From Chromatiaceae bacterium (lineage in GTDB: Bacteria; Pseudomonadota; Gammaproteobacteria; Chromatiales; Chromatiaceae): a stretch of 64,000 bases of DNA. This document shows, in pieces, positions 20,368 through 29,330 of this stretch. Positions within the stretch are counted from its first letter, which is position 1. Each line of letters starts with the position of its first letter. Both the position numbers and the translations under genes were made by a program. A model generated the notes under the pieces. The model was not told the origin of the DNA, searched no databases, and saw only the letters and a list, made by a program, of their open reading frames with translations. Location: contig JALOTB010000038.1 of assembly GCA_025458165.1 (NCBI GenBank), positions 1 to 64,000 on the forward strand. Direction: 5' to 3'.

Positions 20368-21018
20368 TCAGGCGGGACGCCGATCCGACAGTCCCGTCAG
20401 TGCCCAAAGGGCATCGAGCTCGGAGCGCAGCCGCGCCACCTCCGCCTCCAGCTCCGCCATGCGTCCCGTCTCCGGCGGAGCCGCCGCCCGCACCCCCGGG
20501 GCGGATGCTGCCGCCTCCACCGGACCGCAGAGGAGATGCGCGTAGCGCTCCTCCCGCTGCCCGGGCAGGCGCGGCAGGCGGACCACGAGCGGCGGCTCGC
20601 GGCCCGCCAGCCCCTCCAGGGCCGTTTCGACTGCGGGCAGATCGGCAAACTCCGCCATGCGCCCGGCGTTGGTGCGCAGCTCCCCTGTCGTTTGGGGGCC
20701 GCGCAGCATGAGCGTCGCGATCAGCGCCTGCTCGGCGCGGTCGAGGCGATAGCCCGACGCCATCTTGTGGTCGTAGCGCTCGGTGCGCCCGGCGAAGCTC
20801 GCGTGAATCAGCCCGCGGTCGCGCAGGGTGTTGACGACGTGCCCGACTTCCCCCGCGCTCAACTGCATGACGGGGTCGCGGCTGGTCTTCTGGTTGCACG
20901 CCTGGACGAGGGCGTTCACCGTCAAAGGATAGACATCCGGCGTGGTGCGCTGCTTCTCCATCAAGCAGCCGAGCACGCGGGCCTCGACGGCGCTCAGCAG
21001 GTTCATCTCATCGGGCAT
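20368..21018 (-). CDS. yceH: YceH family protein (DUF480)
   Basis: About 216 residues. The core resembles E. coli YceH throughout: SAVEARVLGCLMEKQRTTPDVYPLTVNALVQACNQKTSRDPVM, then ALIATLMLRGPQTTGELRTNAGRMAEFADLPAVE and a C-terminal coiled-coil stretch (MAELEAEVARLRSELDALWAL). The fold is tandem winged helix; the function is unknown. The ATG at 21018 has GGAG about 10 nt upstream; an ATG at 21042 in the same frame adds 8 residues. It converges with the FIST gene. Confidence 0.87.
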   Translation of the reverse strand: MPDEMNLLSAVEARVLGCLMEKQRTTPDVYPLTVNALVQACNQKTSRDPVMQLSAGEVGHVVNTLRDRGLIHASFAGRTERYDHKMASGYRLDRAEQALIATLMLRGPQTTGELRTNAGRMAEFADLPAVETALEGLAGREPPLVVRLPRLPGQREERYAHLLCGPVEAAASAPGVRAAAPPETGRMAELEAEVARLRSELDALWALTGLSDRRPA

Positions 21019-21042
21019 GTTCTCGGGGCTCCGGAATGGCAT

Positions 21043-21831
21043 GGGGACGATCGGGTGCGCAAATCACCGACCCGCGCATCAATTGGCGATCCCGGCCAGA
21101 ACATGAGCACGGACGTCGACAAGCGCGGTTTCCGGGCTCCTTCCGCTCCAGTCGCTTGGGGCGCTTGAAGCTGGCGGGGCCTTCCGCCCCGTGCGGGAAG
21201 CGTCGGATTGCTCATCATCTCCTTAACGCCAATCTCCGTCGCGTGATTCAGGAAAGCAACGCGGCCGGTGACGAGCGCCAAGGCTGGTCTAAGGCACCTG
21301 AGGCCATCCGCGGCCTCCGGATCCTGGCGATCCCTGCCAGGACGACGGTTGGTTGTCCCGGCTCGCTGTCGTTCCGGTAGGGAACGCCCTCACCTAGCCG
21401 TCAGGGACGGCTTCCGTGCCCTCGTCTCGCGTCCGCCAGGCGAGTCGCTGGGGAATTACACTCATCACCTCGCAGCGCGCGGACGGGGCCACCGACGGGC
21501 CTCGCACATAGCCCCGTTGCGGCCTGATCGTCCGCCTGCGGCGGGATCGCCCGAGCGGGCAAGCCGCCGGCGAGAGGCTCCGTTTCGTCGGGGCGGGGGC
21601 GCGGGGCCGATTCGCGCGCGAGCCTTGCCAGGGCGGAGCCTGGCAACGAAATCGAGTCACGGAAGGTCCTTGGGGGCGGCCCGTTTGAGCCGTCCACAGC
21701 CGGCCGAGCCATCCCGCCGTGCGATCGGCCGAAGGATGGTCGGCCGGCGAGATGGGCCTCCGGCCGGCACGACCGCCCGCCCCTGCGGGCCGCTCCCGGC
21801 GATGCGAGCGCGTACCGGCCGGGTCTTGTCC
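21043..21831. other. Gene-free stretch with repeat-like sequence
   Basis: No convincing gene on either strand; open frames here have no family motif or ribosome site. The segment 21082-21145 resembles P1 plus the following spacer of the repeat at 5336-5393 (shared TTGGC-ATCC-GGCCA, AAGCGCGGTTTCC and CTCCTTC). Hairpins are seen at 21320-21341 (TCCTGGC/GCCAGGA) and near 21626-21647 (TTGCCAGG/CCTGGCAA). It may be decayed repeat material. Confidence 0.5.
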
Positions 21832-22047
21832 TCAGTGCTGCTCGGTGAGGATCAGCTCTGGGTAATAGGTCTTCTCTGGGTCCTGGGCCGAGAGCTCGGC
21901 GGCCTTTTTCTCCGCCTCACCGTAGGTCATCTCACCCTCCAGGTGTCCCTTCTCGAACTTGACCTTGTGCCGCCAGCCGACGCGGTAGCCGGGGTCATTG
22001 ACACGCCGCCAGAGTGGGTCGCCCTTGGATGCGAAGCGTTCGGACAT
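21832..22047 (-). CDS. 71-residue protein next to a DsrC-like gene, unknown function
   Basis: Starts MSERFASKGDPLWRRVNDPG, with GAGGAG 8 nt before the ATG. It is charged and soluble, with EGEMTYGEAEKKAAELSAQD resembling a short helical domain; there are no cysteines and no membrane segment. It lies 28 bp after the DsrC-like gene on the same strand, so the two are probably co-transcribed, which suggests a role near sulfur relay. I do not recognise the family. Confidence 0.75.
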   Translation of the reverse strand: MSERFASKGDPLWRRVNDPGYRVGWRHKVKFEKGHLEGEMTYGEAEKKAAELSAQDPEKTYYPELILTEQH

Positions 22048-22075
22048 GCTGTGCTCTCCTCGTTGTTCGTGGGGG

Positions 22076-22372
22076 TCAAACGCAGCCGGTGGGCTTGGGT
22101 AGCCCACCCCACTTGCAGATCAGCTTCATCGGTCCCTTTTTGAAGATTCCGTAGAGGTCCTTGGTGGACACCCCGGTCTTCTTGGCAAAGATACGAATCG
22201 GTGGGACCACGCCGTCGTTGTCGTACATCGCGCGGGCCTCGCGGATGAAGCCCAGGATCTGTTCGTCGATCTCGAATTCGTCGGCCTTTGCGAGCTCGAC
22301 CGCGACCTCCTCGCTCCAATCATCACGGTTGACGAGGAAACCCTCGCCATCGACAGGGACGCTGAGCGCCAT
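22076..22372 (-). CDS. DsrC/TusE family sulfur-relay protein with both C-terminal cysteines
   Basis: 98 residues. The C-terminus KLICKWGGLPKPTGCV keeps the penultimate cysteine and the second cysteine 11 positions earlier, the pair that carries sulfur as a persulfide or trisulfide in DsrC. TusE proteins of tRNA thiolation keep only the last cysteine. The body is shorter than canonical DsrC, with VSTKDLYGIFKKGP where DsrC has a longer Gly/Lys insertion, so it is better called DsrC-like than the DsrAB partner itself. GGAGG lies 7 nt before the ATG. No dsrAB or tusBCD genes are in the window. Confidence 0.88.
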   Translation of the reverse strand: MALSVPVDGEGFLVNRDDWSEEVAVELAKADEFEIDEQILGFIREARAMYDNDGVVPPIRIFAKKTGVSTKDLYGIFKKGPMKLICKWGGLPKPTGCV

Positions 22373-22489
22373 TGCAACACCTCCGTTGGCAGAAACCAGG
22401 ATGGGATTAAGCTTGTCCTCGAAGGATGCGGTCGAATGGCGGCGATTCTACCCTGTCCGACGTAAGGTTAGGCGCGGCGCCCTTGGGGA

Positions 22490-23239
22490 TCAGGTGAGGG
22501 AGCGCAGGGAGGCGTCGACGTCGGACACGGTCGCGATCGGCTGTTGGAAGTGCAGCCGCTGCAGCCGCTCGCCCCGGCCGAGGTCGAGACCCCAGGGGTC
22601 GATCCCGGCCACCCGGACCTCGTCATGGGTCCCGGCGCGCCAGCAGGTGTGAAGGGTCCGAGGATGTCGCCGCTCCACGTGCTCGACGAGGTCCGACTCG
22701 GTCAGCTCGTCGAATCCCAGGGCGGCCAGGACGCGCTCGGTGCCGAGCCAGCGCGCGGTGGCGAATCCACCGTTGAAGTGGAAACGCCTCGGGACCAGTC
22801 GGTAGAAGCGAAAACCCAGTGACTCGAAGTAGCCCCGCGTGTGCGGGAAATAGCGCAGGTAGCGCCGCGCGGCCGCCGCGTCCTCGGCGGGCAGGGGCGA
22901 GCAATCCGCCGGGCAGGTGAGGCGCGCGCTGCGCTGGACGTCGTCGGCCTCGGCGTCGTGCACCGTGAGGGCACAGCGCGGGTCGGCCGCGAGGTTGCGG
23001 CTGTGCTGGGCGAGGGGGCTGAGGAGCAGGATCGGCAGGCCCCCGGCGTCGAGACAAAAGGGTACGACCGAGCCGAAGGGATAGCCGGGGTCGGCCAGGC
23101 TGTGCGTGGAGATCAGCCCGCGGAAGGCCCCGGTCCACAGCCGCCGGGCCAGCTCGACCCCGCTGATGCCGGGCTGCGGCGCCGGTGGTGTTGCGGCCTC
23201 AGTGGTCCCGGGGGGCACGGATGGCCTCGAGCACCCCAT
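22490..23239 (-). CDS. HugZ-like heme-utilisation protein (FMN-binding split barrel plus DUF2470)
   Basis: 249 residues. The N-terminal two-thirds fits the pyridoxamine-oxidase-like split barrel (GLISTHSLADPGYPFGSVVPF, LLSPLAQHSRNLAADPRCAL, RARLTCPADCSP-type region). The C-terminal domain TESDLVEHVERRHPRTLHTC...GIDPWGLDL is DUF2470-like, as in HugZ and related heme-degrading proteins. The start is uncertain: ATG 23239 overlaps the upstream gene by 41 nt, and GTG 23218, with GAGG 6 nt before it, is a good alternative. Its place after DUF3050 and tonB-exbBD supports heme or iron handling (inference). Confidence 0.8.
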   Translation of the reverse strand: MGCSRPSVPPGTTEAATPPAPQPGISGVELARRLWTGAFRGLISTHSLADPGYPFGSVVPFCLDAGGLPILLLSPLAQHSRNLAADPRCALTVHDAEADDVQRSARLTCPADCSPLPAEDAAAARRYLRYFPHTRGYFESLGFRFYRLVPRRFHFNGGFATARWLGTERVLAALGFDELTESDLVEHVERRHPRTLHTCWRAGTHDEVRVAGIDPWGLDLGRGERLQRLHFQQPIATVSDVDASLRSLT

Positions 23240-23978
23240 CCCAGAAGCGGATGCGGGCGCAGATCGCCTCTTCCGCCGCGGTCTGCGCCTCCTCGACCTT
23301 CACCGGATCATCCCGGCACAGGGTCGCGAGGAGCTGTAGCGAGAGCGGCCCGTGGAAGTCCTCGTCGAGGTGGATGTGGCGCGCCAGATAGAAGTGGAAC
23401 GCGGGTGCCTGGGGCTCGCTCACGTGTGTCTCGCGCAGGATGCGGCGAAACATGTCGGGGATGATCTGCTCGCGGCCCACCGCCAGGGCGGCGGCGACCG
23501 CATGCGGCTTGTCCTCGCGGATGAAGCAGAAGGTGGTCTGCGAGAAGTAACGCGCCGGCAGCGGGACCATCTCGTCGTAGAGCGCCGCGTCGATCCCCCG
23601 CTCGCGCACCAGCTTGAGGAACCGCCCGGGCAGCTCGGCGTCGGCGCCGACCTCGGCCATCGCCCGGCAGTAGAGCTCGAAATGGCTGCCGTAGACGGGC
23701 TTGCCGTCCGCGCCCGGCGCCGTGTCCGATTCCTCCTCGAGCACAAGCTGGTTGATGAAACGGCGCAGAGCCGGCTCGCCCTGGGGCATCCAGGGCACCT
23801 CGATCGGCGCGATATGGAGCTGCAAGTATTTGACCAGCGACATGAAGTCCCACACGGAGAAGACGTGGTGCCGCATGAAGACCCGCAGGTCGTCGATGGT
23901 GTGCAGGGATTCGTAGATCGGGTGGCGGGTGAGCTCGTCCTGGAGTGGACGGATGTGCTCGAGGCTGATCTCTGCCAT
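23199..23978 (-). CDS. DUF3050 heme-oxygenase-fold protein
   Basis: 259 residues. The sequence fits DUF3050, a heme-oxygenase-like all-helical family probably binding iron: HPIYESLHTIDDLRVFMRHHVFSVWDFMSLVKYLQ at residues 19-53 and FHFYLARHIHLDEDFHGPLSLQ near 192. Conserved His and Glu/Asp residues in these segments could ligate metal. GAGGA 7 nt before the ATG supports the start. It overlaps the HugZ-like gene and follows tonB on the same strand. The exact substrate is unknown. Confidence 0.83.
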   Translation of the reverse strand: MAEISLEHIRPLQDELTRHPIYESLHTIDDLRVFMRHHVFSVWDFMSLVKYLQLHIAPIEVPWMPQGEPALRRFINQLVLEEESDTAPGADGKPVYGSHFELYCRAMAEVGADAELPGRFLKLVRERGIDAALYDEMVPLPARYFSQTTFCFIREDKPHAVAAALAVGREQIIPDMFRRILRETHVSEPQAPAFHFYLARHIHLDEDFHGPLSLQLLATLCRDDPVKVEEAQTAAEEAICARIRFWDGVLEAIRAPRDH

Positions 23979-24143
23979 GCGGGGGTCCTCGTACTTCGGG
24001 GTGGGCCGCGCGGCGGCATGGGGCTCGCAGCGCCATGCTGGCCGTTAGCCGGACGCGGCGCCCGGGCCACAGCGAAACGGACGAGCGCCGATGGACCGCT
24101 CGGGCGTTGAAGGATACGCCCGAGGCTGAGCGGCGGGCTACCG

Positions 24144-24899
<756 letters not shown>

Positions 24900-24903
<4 letters not shown>

Positions 24904-25274
24904 GGCCGGCGGGTGAGGATCGTCAGCCGCTCGAGCCGCTGTGCCTTGAGCAGATCGACCACCGCGACGAAGGCGGCGAAGCGGGTATCGGCGTCCACCC
25001 GCAGGATGATCGGCGTCTGCCGGTCGAGCGCCGCGAGCCGCCCGGCGAGGCCGTCGAGCGGCAGCGGGTCGCTGTCGAGAAAAAGCGTCCCGGTGCGGTC
25101 GATGCCGATCTCGACCGGTTGCTCGGGCGCAGGCTCGGTCATGCCCTCGGCCGGCGGGAGGCGGATGTCGAGCCGCCCCTCCACGATGAAGGTCGCGGTG
25201 GTGAGCACGATGGCGAGCAGCACGAGCATGATGTCGATGAAGGGGATGACGTTGATCGTGTCCATGCGTTTCAT
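24900..25274 (-). CDS. exbD: ExbD/TolR family motor protein
   Basis: 124 residues: a single N-terminal membrane helix (INVIPFIDIMLVLLAIVLTTATF) with the conserved Asp in PFIDIML that carries protons, then a periplasmic domain (PVEIGIDRTGTLFLDSDPLP, ILRVDADTRFAAFVAVVDLLK). ATG 25274 overlaps the exbB stop by 4 nt, and its own stop overlaps the tonB start, so exbB-exbD-tonB are coupled. The longer open frame upstream is antisense or out of frame with exbB. Confidence 0.93.
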
Positions 25275-25696
25275 GCGGGCTGCTGCCCCCGCCAGCGCAC
25301 CTTGAGGACGTCCACTTTGCGCAGCAGCGCGTTGTAGAAGATGATCGCCGGGATCGCGACCAGCAGCCCCAAGGCCGTGGCCTTGAGCGCCAGCGCCAGG
25401 CCCAGCATGATGGTCCCGGCCTCGATGCTCCCGGCCTGGCCGATGTCGTAGAAGCTGATGAGGATGCCCAGCACGGTCCCCAGCAGGCCGACGTACGGGG
25501 CGTTGGCGCCGATGGTGGCGATCGCGGTGAGGTTGCGGGTCAGCGCGATGTCGAGCTCCCCGGCGTCGCGGAAACGGGTGAGATCCACCCGGCGCAGGAA
25601 CAGATAGCGCTCGATCACGAAACCGACGAGCAGGAAGCTCATCAGGCCGAGGACGCCGAGCACGGCGAAGTCGAGATACTCCTTCAGATATGGCAC
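25271..25696 (-). CDS. exbB: ExbB/TolQ/MotA family proton channel protein
   Basis: 141 residues with three predicted membrane segments (near residues 13-31, 80-100 and 105-135). The family signature GANAPYVGLLGTVLGILISF and GLALALKATALGLLVAIPAIIFYNALLR are clear. GTG at 25696 (PYLKEYLDFAVLG) is chosen because GGAGAG precedes it; the open frame extends to 25741, which would collide with the divergent neighbour. The short form fits compact TonB systems. It is divergent from the UreH-like gene, with 37 bp between the start codons. Confidence 0.92.
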   Translation of the reverse strand: MPYLKEYLDFAVLGVLGLMSFLLVGFVIERYLFLRRVDLTRFRDAGELDIALTRNLTAIATIGANAPYVGLLGTVLGILISFYDIGQAGSIEAGTIMLGLALALKATALGLLVAIPAIIFYNALLRKVDVLKVRWRGQQPA

Positions 25697-25733
25697 GGTC
25701 GTCTCTCCGGTCTGGTCGCGCCGCGCTCGCCCC

Positions 25734-26426
25734 GTGAGCACGGCCTATGTCTTGGCCTTCGCAGTGGGGCTGCTGTCGGCGCTGCACTGCATCGGGATGT
25801 GCGGCGGCATCGTCGGCGCGCTCGCCTTCTCCGTCCCGGAGCGCACCCGGCGGGATTGGCGGCGCCTCGTGCTCTTCCTGACCGCCTACAACGCCGGGCG
25901 GATCGCCACCTACGCCCTCGCCGGCGCCCTGTTCGGCGGCGTCGGTGGGGCCATGATCGGCGCCGGCGAGGGCGCCCGGCTGCACGACGTGCTGCGCTGG
26001 GTCGCGGCGGTCGTAGTGATCGGCATCGGGCTCTACATCGCCGGGTGGCTCCCTCGGGCCATCGGCATCGAGCGCCTGGGCGAGCCGATCTGGCGCTGGC
26101 TGGAGCCGCTCGGCCGGCGCCTGCTGCCGGTGCAGACGCTTCCTCGGGCGGTGCTCTACGGTGCCGTCTGGGGTTGGCTGCCCTGCGGGTTGGTCTACAC
26201 CATGCTGATCAGTGCCCCCGCGCGTGGCGGCGCTGCCGCCGGCGCCCTGTACATGGCGCTCTTTGGGCTCGGCACCCTCCCGGTCATGCTGGTCACCGGG
26301 CTCTTCGCCGGCCGGATCTACCGCTTCGCCTCAGACCCGCGGCTGCAGGCCGCCGCCGGCATCGTCGTGATCGCGCTGGGGCTGTTTACCCTATTTTTTC
26401 AAGGATACAATGAACCCCTGGGTTGA
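25734..26426 (+). CDS. UreH/TauE-SafE-like six-helix membrane protein
   Basis: 230 residues, about six membrane segments. The N-terminus VGLLSALHCIGMCGGIVGAL and the WGWLPCGLVYTML segment form the typical two-cysteine signature of the UreH-like transmembrane domain, related to DsbD. Such proteins are often annotated as sulfite exporters, or linked to metal handling or cytochrome oxidase assembly; the substrate cannot be told here. Starts with GTG. The stop overlaps a possible TTG start of the next gene, so the two may be co-transcribed. Confidence 0.83.
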   Translation: MSTAYVLAFAVGLLSALHCIGMCGGIVGALAFSVPERTRRDWRRLVLFLTAYNAGRIATYALAGALFGGVGGAMIGAGEGARLHDVLRWVAAVVVIGIGLYIAGWLPRAIGIERLGEPIWRWLEPLGRRLLPVQTLPRAVLYGAVWGWLPCGLVYTMLISAPARGGAAAGALYMALFGLGTLPVMLVTGLFAGRIYRFASDPRLQAAAGIVVIALGLFTLFFQGYNEPLG

Positions 26427-26461
26427 TCACCCGCCGTTCACCGCGGGCCCGGAGTTTCCGT

Positions 26462-27352
26462 ATGCATGAAGGACAACCGATGATCGGCGATGCCCCGGCG
26501 TTTCGGCGGGTCGTCAAGGCGGCGCAGGTGGTGGCAGCGACCGACGCATACGTCCTGCTGCTCGGGGAGACCGGGACCGGAAAGGGCCTCTTGGCACGGG
26601 CCATCCATGCCAAGAGCCGGCGCGCCGAGCGACCTTTCCTGGAGCTCCGGTGCGCCGGGCTGTCGGACACCGACCTCGACCGCGAGCTAGTCGGCACTGG
26701 CGCCGACACCGAGGGCGCCACCCTCTTCCTCGATGAGGTCGCGGAGCTGTCGCTCCCCAGCCAGGCGCGGCTGCTGCGGTTTCTCGAGGCGCGGGGCGCT
26801 GGTCGCGGGGGCGGTCTGCGGGTGATCGCCGCCAGCGCGCGCGACCTTTGGGCCGCGGTCGAGTCGGGCGAGCTGCGGCGTGACCTCTACTACCGGCTCT
26901 ACGTGGTGCCGCTAGAGCTGCCGCCGCTGCGCGAGCGGGCCCAGGACATCGGGCCGCTGCTTGCGCACTACCTGCGCAGGGCCGCCCTCGGCCACGGGCT
27001 AGAGGCCCCAAGTCTCTCGGCGGCGGCCGAGCGCCAGCTCCGTCGCTATTCCTGGCCGGGCAACGTGCGCGAGCTGGTCAACTTCTGTGAGCGCATCGTC
27101 ATCCTGTTCGCCGGGTGCGACGTCGGGGCAGAGAACCTGCCGTGGGAGATCCGCCGCGGTGACGGCGGCTCGGAGGCGGCGGTCGGTTTCCGGCTGCCCG
27201 CCTCGGGGGTGAATCTGCGCGAGCTGGAGATCGACGTTATCCGGCAGGCCCTTGCGATCTCCGGCGGCAACAAGAGCCGGGCCGCGCGTCTGCTGAGCCT
27301 GAGCCGCGACACCCTCCTCTACCGGATGCAGAAGTACCTCATCCAGGCCTGA
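26462..27352 (+). CDS. AAA+ Fis-type transcriptional regulator lacking the GAFTGA loop
   Basis: 296 residues. Walker A is LLGETGTGKGLLARAIH, and Walker B is ATLFLDEVAELSLPSQARLLRFLE. The arginine-finger region is LRRDLYYRLYVVPLELPPLRER, the sensor II region YSWPGNVRELVNF, and a C-terminal Fis-type helix-turn-helix ends IRQALAISGGNKSRAARLLSLSRDTLLYRM. Between the Walker motifs, where sigma54 activators have GAFTGA, the protein reads RELVGTGADTEGATLFLDE, so the sigma54-contact loop is deleted. There is no receiver or sensor domain. ATG 26462 has GGAG 7 nt upstream; a TTG at 26423 overlapping the previous gene is an alternative. Confidence 0.9.
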   Translation: MHEGQPMIGDAPAFRRVVKAAQVVAATDAYVLLLGETGTGKGLLARAIHAKSRRAERPFLELRCAGLSDTDLDRELVGTGADTEGATLFLDEVAELSLPSQARLLRFLEARGAGRGGGLRVIAASARDLWAAVESGELRRDLYYRLYVVPLELPPLRERAQDIGPLLAHYLRRAALGHGLEAPSLSAAAERQLRRYSWPGNVRELVNFCERIVILFAGCDVGAENLPWEIRRGDGGSEAAVGFRLPASGVNLRELEIDVIRQALAISGGNKSRAARLLSLSRDTLLYRMQKYLIQA

Positions 27353-27357
27353 GCGAC

Positions 27358-27379
27358 CCGCGGCGCCAAGGCGCCGCGG
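27358..27379. terminator. 10-bp GC hairpin after the AAA+ regulator
   Basis: CCGCGGCGCC-AA-GGCGCCGCGG starts a few bases after the stop codon at 27352. No T-run follows on either strand, so factor-independent termination is uncertain. A second perfect palindrome, GGCCCCGCGCGGGGCC, lies at 27412-27427, just beyond the stop of the convergent gene. Confidence 0.45.
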
Positions 27380-27429
27380 TCACCCGCAAGCACGCTGGCC
27401 CGCGCGCTGACGGCCCCGCGCGGGGCCCG

Positions 27430-27789
27430 CTAGCGATGCTTCTTGCCGACGTTCTCCATGTGACGGACCCAGATCCCGAATGCGCCGACGGGCGAGGCGC
27501 TGTGGCGGCGCCCCCGGAAGGTGCCGAAGCAGCGCTCGTCGTCGCCGCCGAAGCGCGCGGAGCCGACGGCGAGCAGGCCAAGGATGACGAGCACGTCGAC
27601 CACCAGGGCCGCGACCAGCATCGAACCGTGCAGGGGTGGGTTGGCGTACAGCCAGTCCATGATCTGGGCGTAATACGTCAAGAACGCCCATATGGAGCCG
27701 AAGAGCAGGGCCACCGCCAGCAGGCTGAAGAAGTCGGCGATGCGCTCGTGGGTGCGGGAGAAGCTCTTGATCTCTCGGCAGACGGTCAT
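27430..27789 (-). CDS. Small membrane protein of unknown function
   Basis: 119 residues, not recognised. Two hydrophobic segments are visible: FFSLLAVALLFGSIWAFLTYY (near 20-40) and GSMLVAALVVDVLVILGLLAVG (near 55-76), followed by a basic tail with a single Cys and a C-terminal HMENVGKKHR. ATG 27789 (MTVCREIKSFS) is chosen because AGAGGAG lies about 10 nt upstream; the frame opens at 27831. It is convergent with the AAA+ gene and divergent from the symporter. Confidence 0.68.
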   Translation of the reverse strand: MTVCREIKSFSRTHERIADFFSLLAVALLFGSIWAFLTYYAQIMDWLYANPPLHGSMLVAALVVDVLVILGLLAVGSARFGGDDERCFGTFRGRRHSASPVGAFGIWVRHMENVGKKHR

Positions 27790-27946
27790 CGTGGAGGCAC
27801 TCCTCTGGCTGGGTTCGGTTGTTGCGGGCATGCCCCATCATGAGGCGGGCGGGAGGATACGTGCCCGGCCCGGCGCAGGCAACGGGCTGTGGGAAGGGGA
27901 TGGGGCGACGGGTATAGTAGCGCCCGCACAATCGGGAGGGGGTCCA

Positions 27947-29299
27947 GTGAGCGCATTCGAAGAACTCATCAAGGGGCTTAACGGGATCGTCTGGGGCCCC
28001 CCCATGCTGGTGCTCATCCTAGGCACCGGCTTCTTCTTGATGATCGGCCTGCGGCTGATGCCGCTGCTGCGCCTGGGTTTCGGCTTCCGCGCCCTGTGGG
28101 CCGGGCGCACGGCGCAGGGCCAGGGCGACATCACACCCTTCAACGCGCTGATGACCGCCCTCTCGGCTACGGTGGGCACCGGCAACATCGCCGGGGTGGC
28201 GACGGCGATCGCCATCGGCGGACCGGGTGCACTCTTCTGGATGTGGATGACGGCGTTGGTGGGGATGGCCACCAAGTACGCCGAGACGGTGCTCGCCATG
28301 CGCTACCGCGAGGTGGACGAGGCCGGCAACCACCTCGGCGGTCCGATGTACTACATCAAGCACGGCATGGGGCCGCGCTGGCTCTGGATGGCGGCCGCCT
28401 TCGCCTTGTTTGGGCTCCTCGCCGGGTTTGGTATTGGCAACACGGTCCAGGCGAACTCGGTGGCCGACGCGGTAGAGGCGTCCTTCGGGGCCCCGGATTG
28501 GGTCACGGGGCTCGTGATGGCGGCCCTGGCAGGGCTCGTCTTGATCGGCGGGATCCGCCGCATCGGTGAGGTCGCGGGTAAGCTGGTCCCGTTCATGGCC
28601 TTCTCTTACGTGGGCGGCGGGCTGATCGTGCTCGGGATGAGCCTGGATCAGATCCCCTCGGCCCTGTCGTTGATCATCCACTCCGCGTTCACCGGAACGG
28701 CGGCGGGTGGCGGCTTCGCGGGCGCGACCGTCTGGCTGGCGATTCAGTTCGGCGTCGCGCGAGGCATCTTCTCCAACGAGGCGGGTCTTGGGAGTGCCCC
28801 CATCGCGCACGCCGCCGCGAAGTCCGACGACCCGGTGGCCCAGGGTACCCTGGCGATGATCGGGACCTTCATCGACACCCTAGTGATCTGCACCATCACC
28901 GGCCTGGTGATCGTCGTGTCGGGGGAGTGGGTGTCCGGGCAGAGCGGAGCCGCGCTCTCCTCGCTGGCCTTCGAGCACGGGCTGCCGGGGTACGGCGCAC
29001 ACCTGGTCGCCTTCGGGCTGATCCTCTTCGCCTACACGACCATCCTCGGGTGGAGCGTCTATAGCGAGCGCTGTGCGGAGTACCTGTTCGGCCTGCGCGC
29101 GGTGCGGCCGTTCCGGGTCGCTTGGGTGCTGGCGATCCCCATCGGCGCGATCGCCGAGCTGGAGTTTATCTGGCTGGTGGCCGATACGCTCAACGCCCTG
29201 ATGGCGCTGCCCAACCTGGTCGCGCTCCTGGTGCTGAGCCCGGTGGTGTTCAAGCTGACGCGGGACTACTTCGACGGCAGGCGCGCCGGGTCGGAATAG
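27947..29299 (+). CDS. Sodium:alanine/glycine symporter (AGCS family)
   Basis: 450 residues with about 10-11 membrane segments, the normal AGCS size. Family motifs are seen: NALMTALSATVGTGNIAGVATAIAIGGPGALFWMW, KYAETVLAMRYREVDEAGNHLGGPMYYI, and GVARGIFSNEAGLGSAPIAHAAAKSD. It imports alanine or glycine with sodium. The GTG at 27947 has a purine-rich GGAGGGGG site a few bases upstream, and TATAGT (27913-27918) may be a -10 element. The open frame upstream of 27947 is antisense to the previous gene. Confidence 0.93.
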   Translation: MSAFEELIKGLNGIVWGPPMLVLILGTGFFLMIGLRLMPLLRLGFGFRALWAGRTAQGQGDITPFNALMTALSATVGTGNIAGVATAIAIGGPGALFWMWMTALVGMATKYAETVLAMRYREVDEAGNHLGGPMYYIKHGMGPRWLWMAAAFALFGLLAGFGIGNTVQANSVADAVEASFGAPDWVTGLVMAALAGLVLIGGIRRIGEVAGKLVPFMAFSYVGGGLIVLGMSLDQIPSALSLIIHSAFTGTAAGGGFAGATVWLAIQFGVARGIFSNEAGLGSAPIAHAAAKSDDPVAQGTLAMIGTFIDTLVICTITGLVIVVSGEWVSGQSGAALSSLAFEHGLPGYGAHLVAFGLILFAYTTILGWSVYSERCAEYLFGLRAVRPFRVAWVLAIPIGAIAELEFIWLVADTLNALMALPNLVALLVLSPVVFKLTRDYFDGRRAGSE

Positions 29300-29330
29300 G
29301 TCTGAGCCCCGCCCAACCTGGCCGCGGGCC

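Noticed and set aside
21268..22143. Plus-strand open frame across the gene-free region and into the 71-residue and DsrC-like genes
   Set aside because: It is antisense to supported genes at its 3' end and has no motif or ribosome site.
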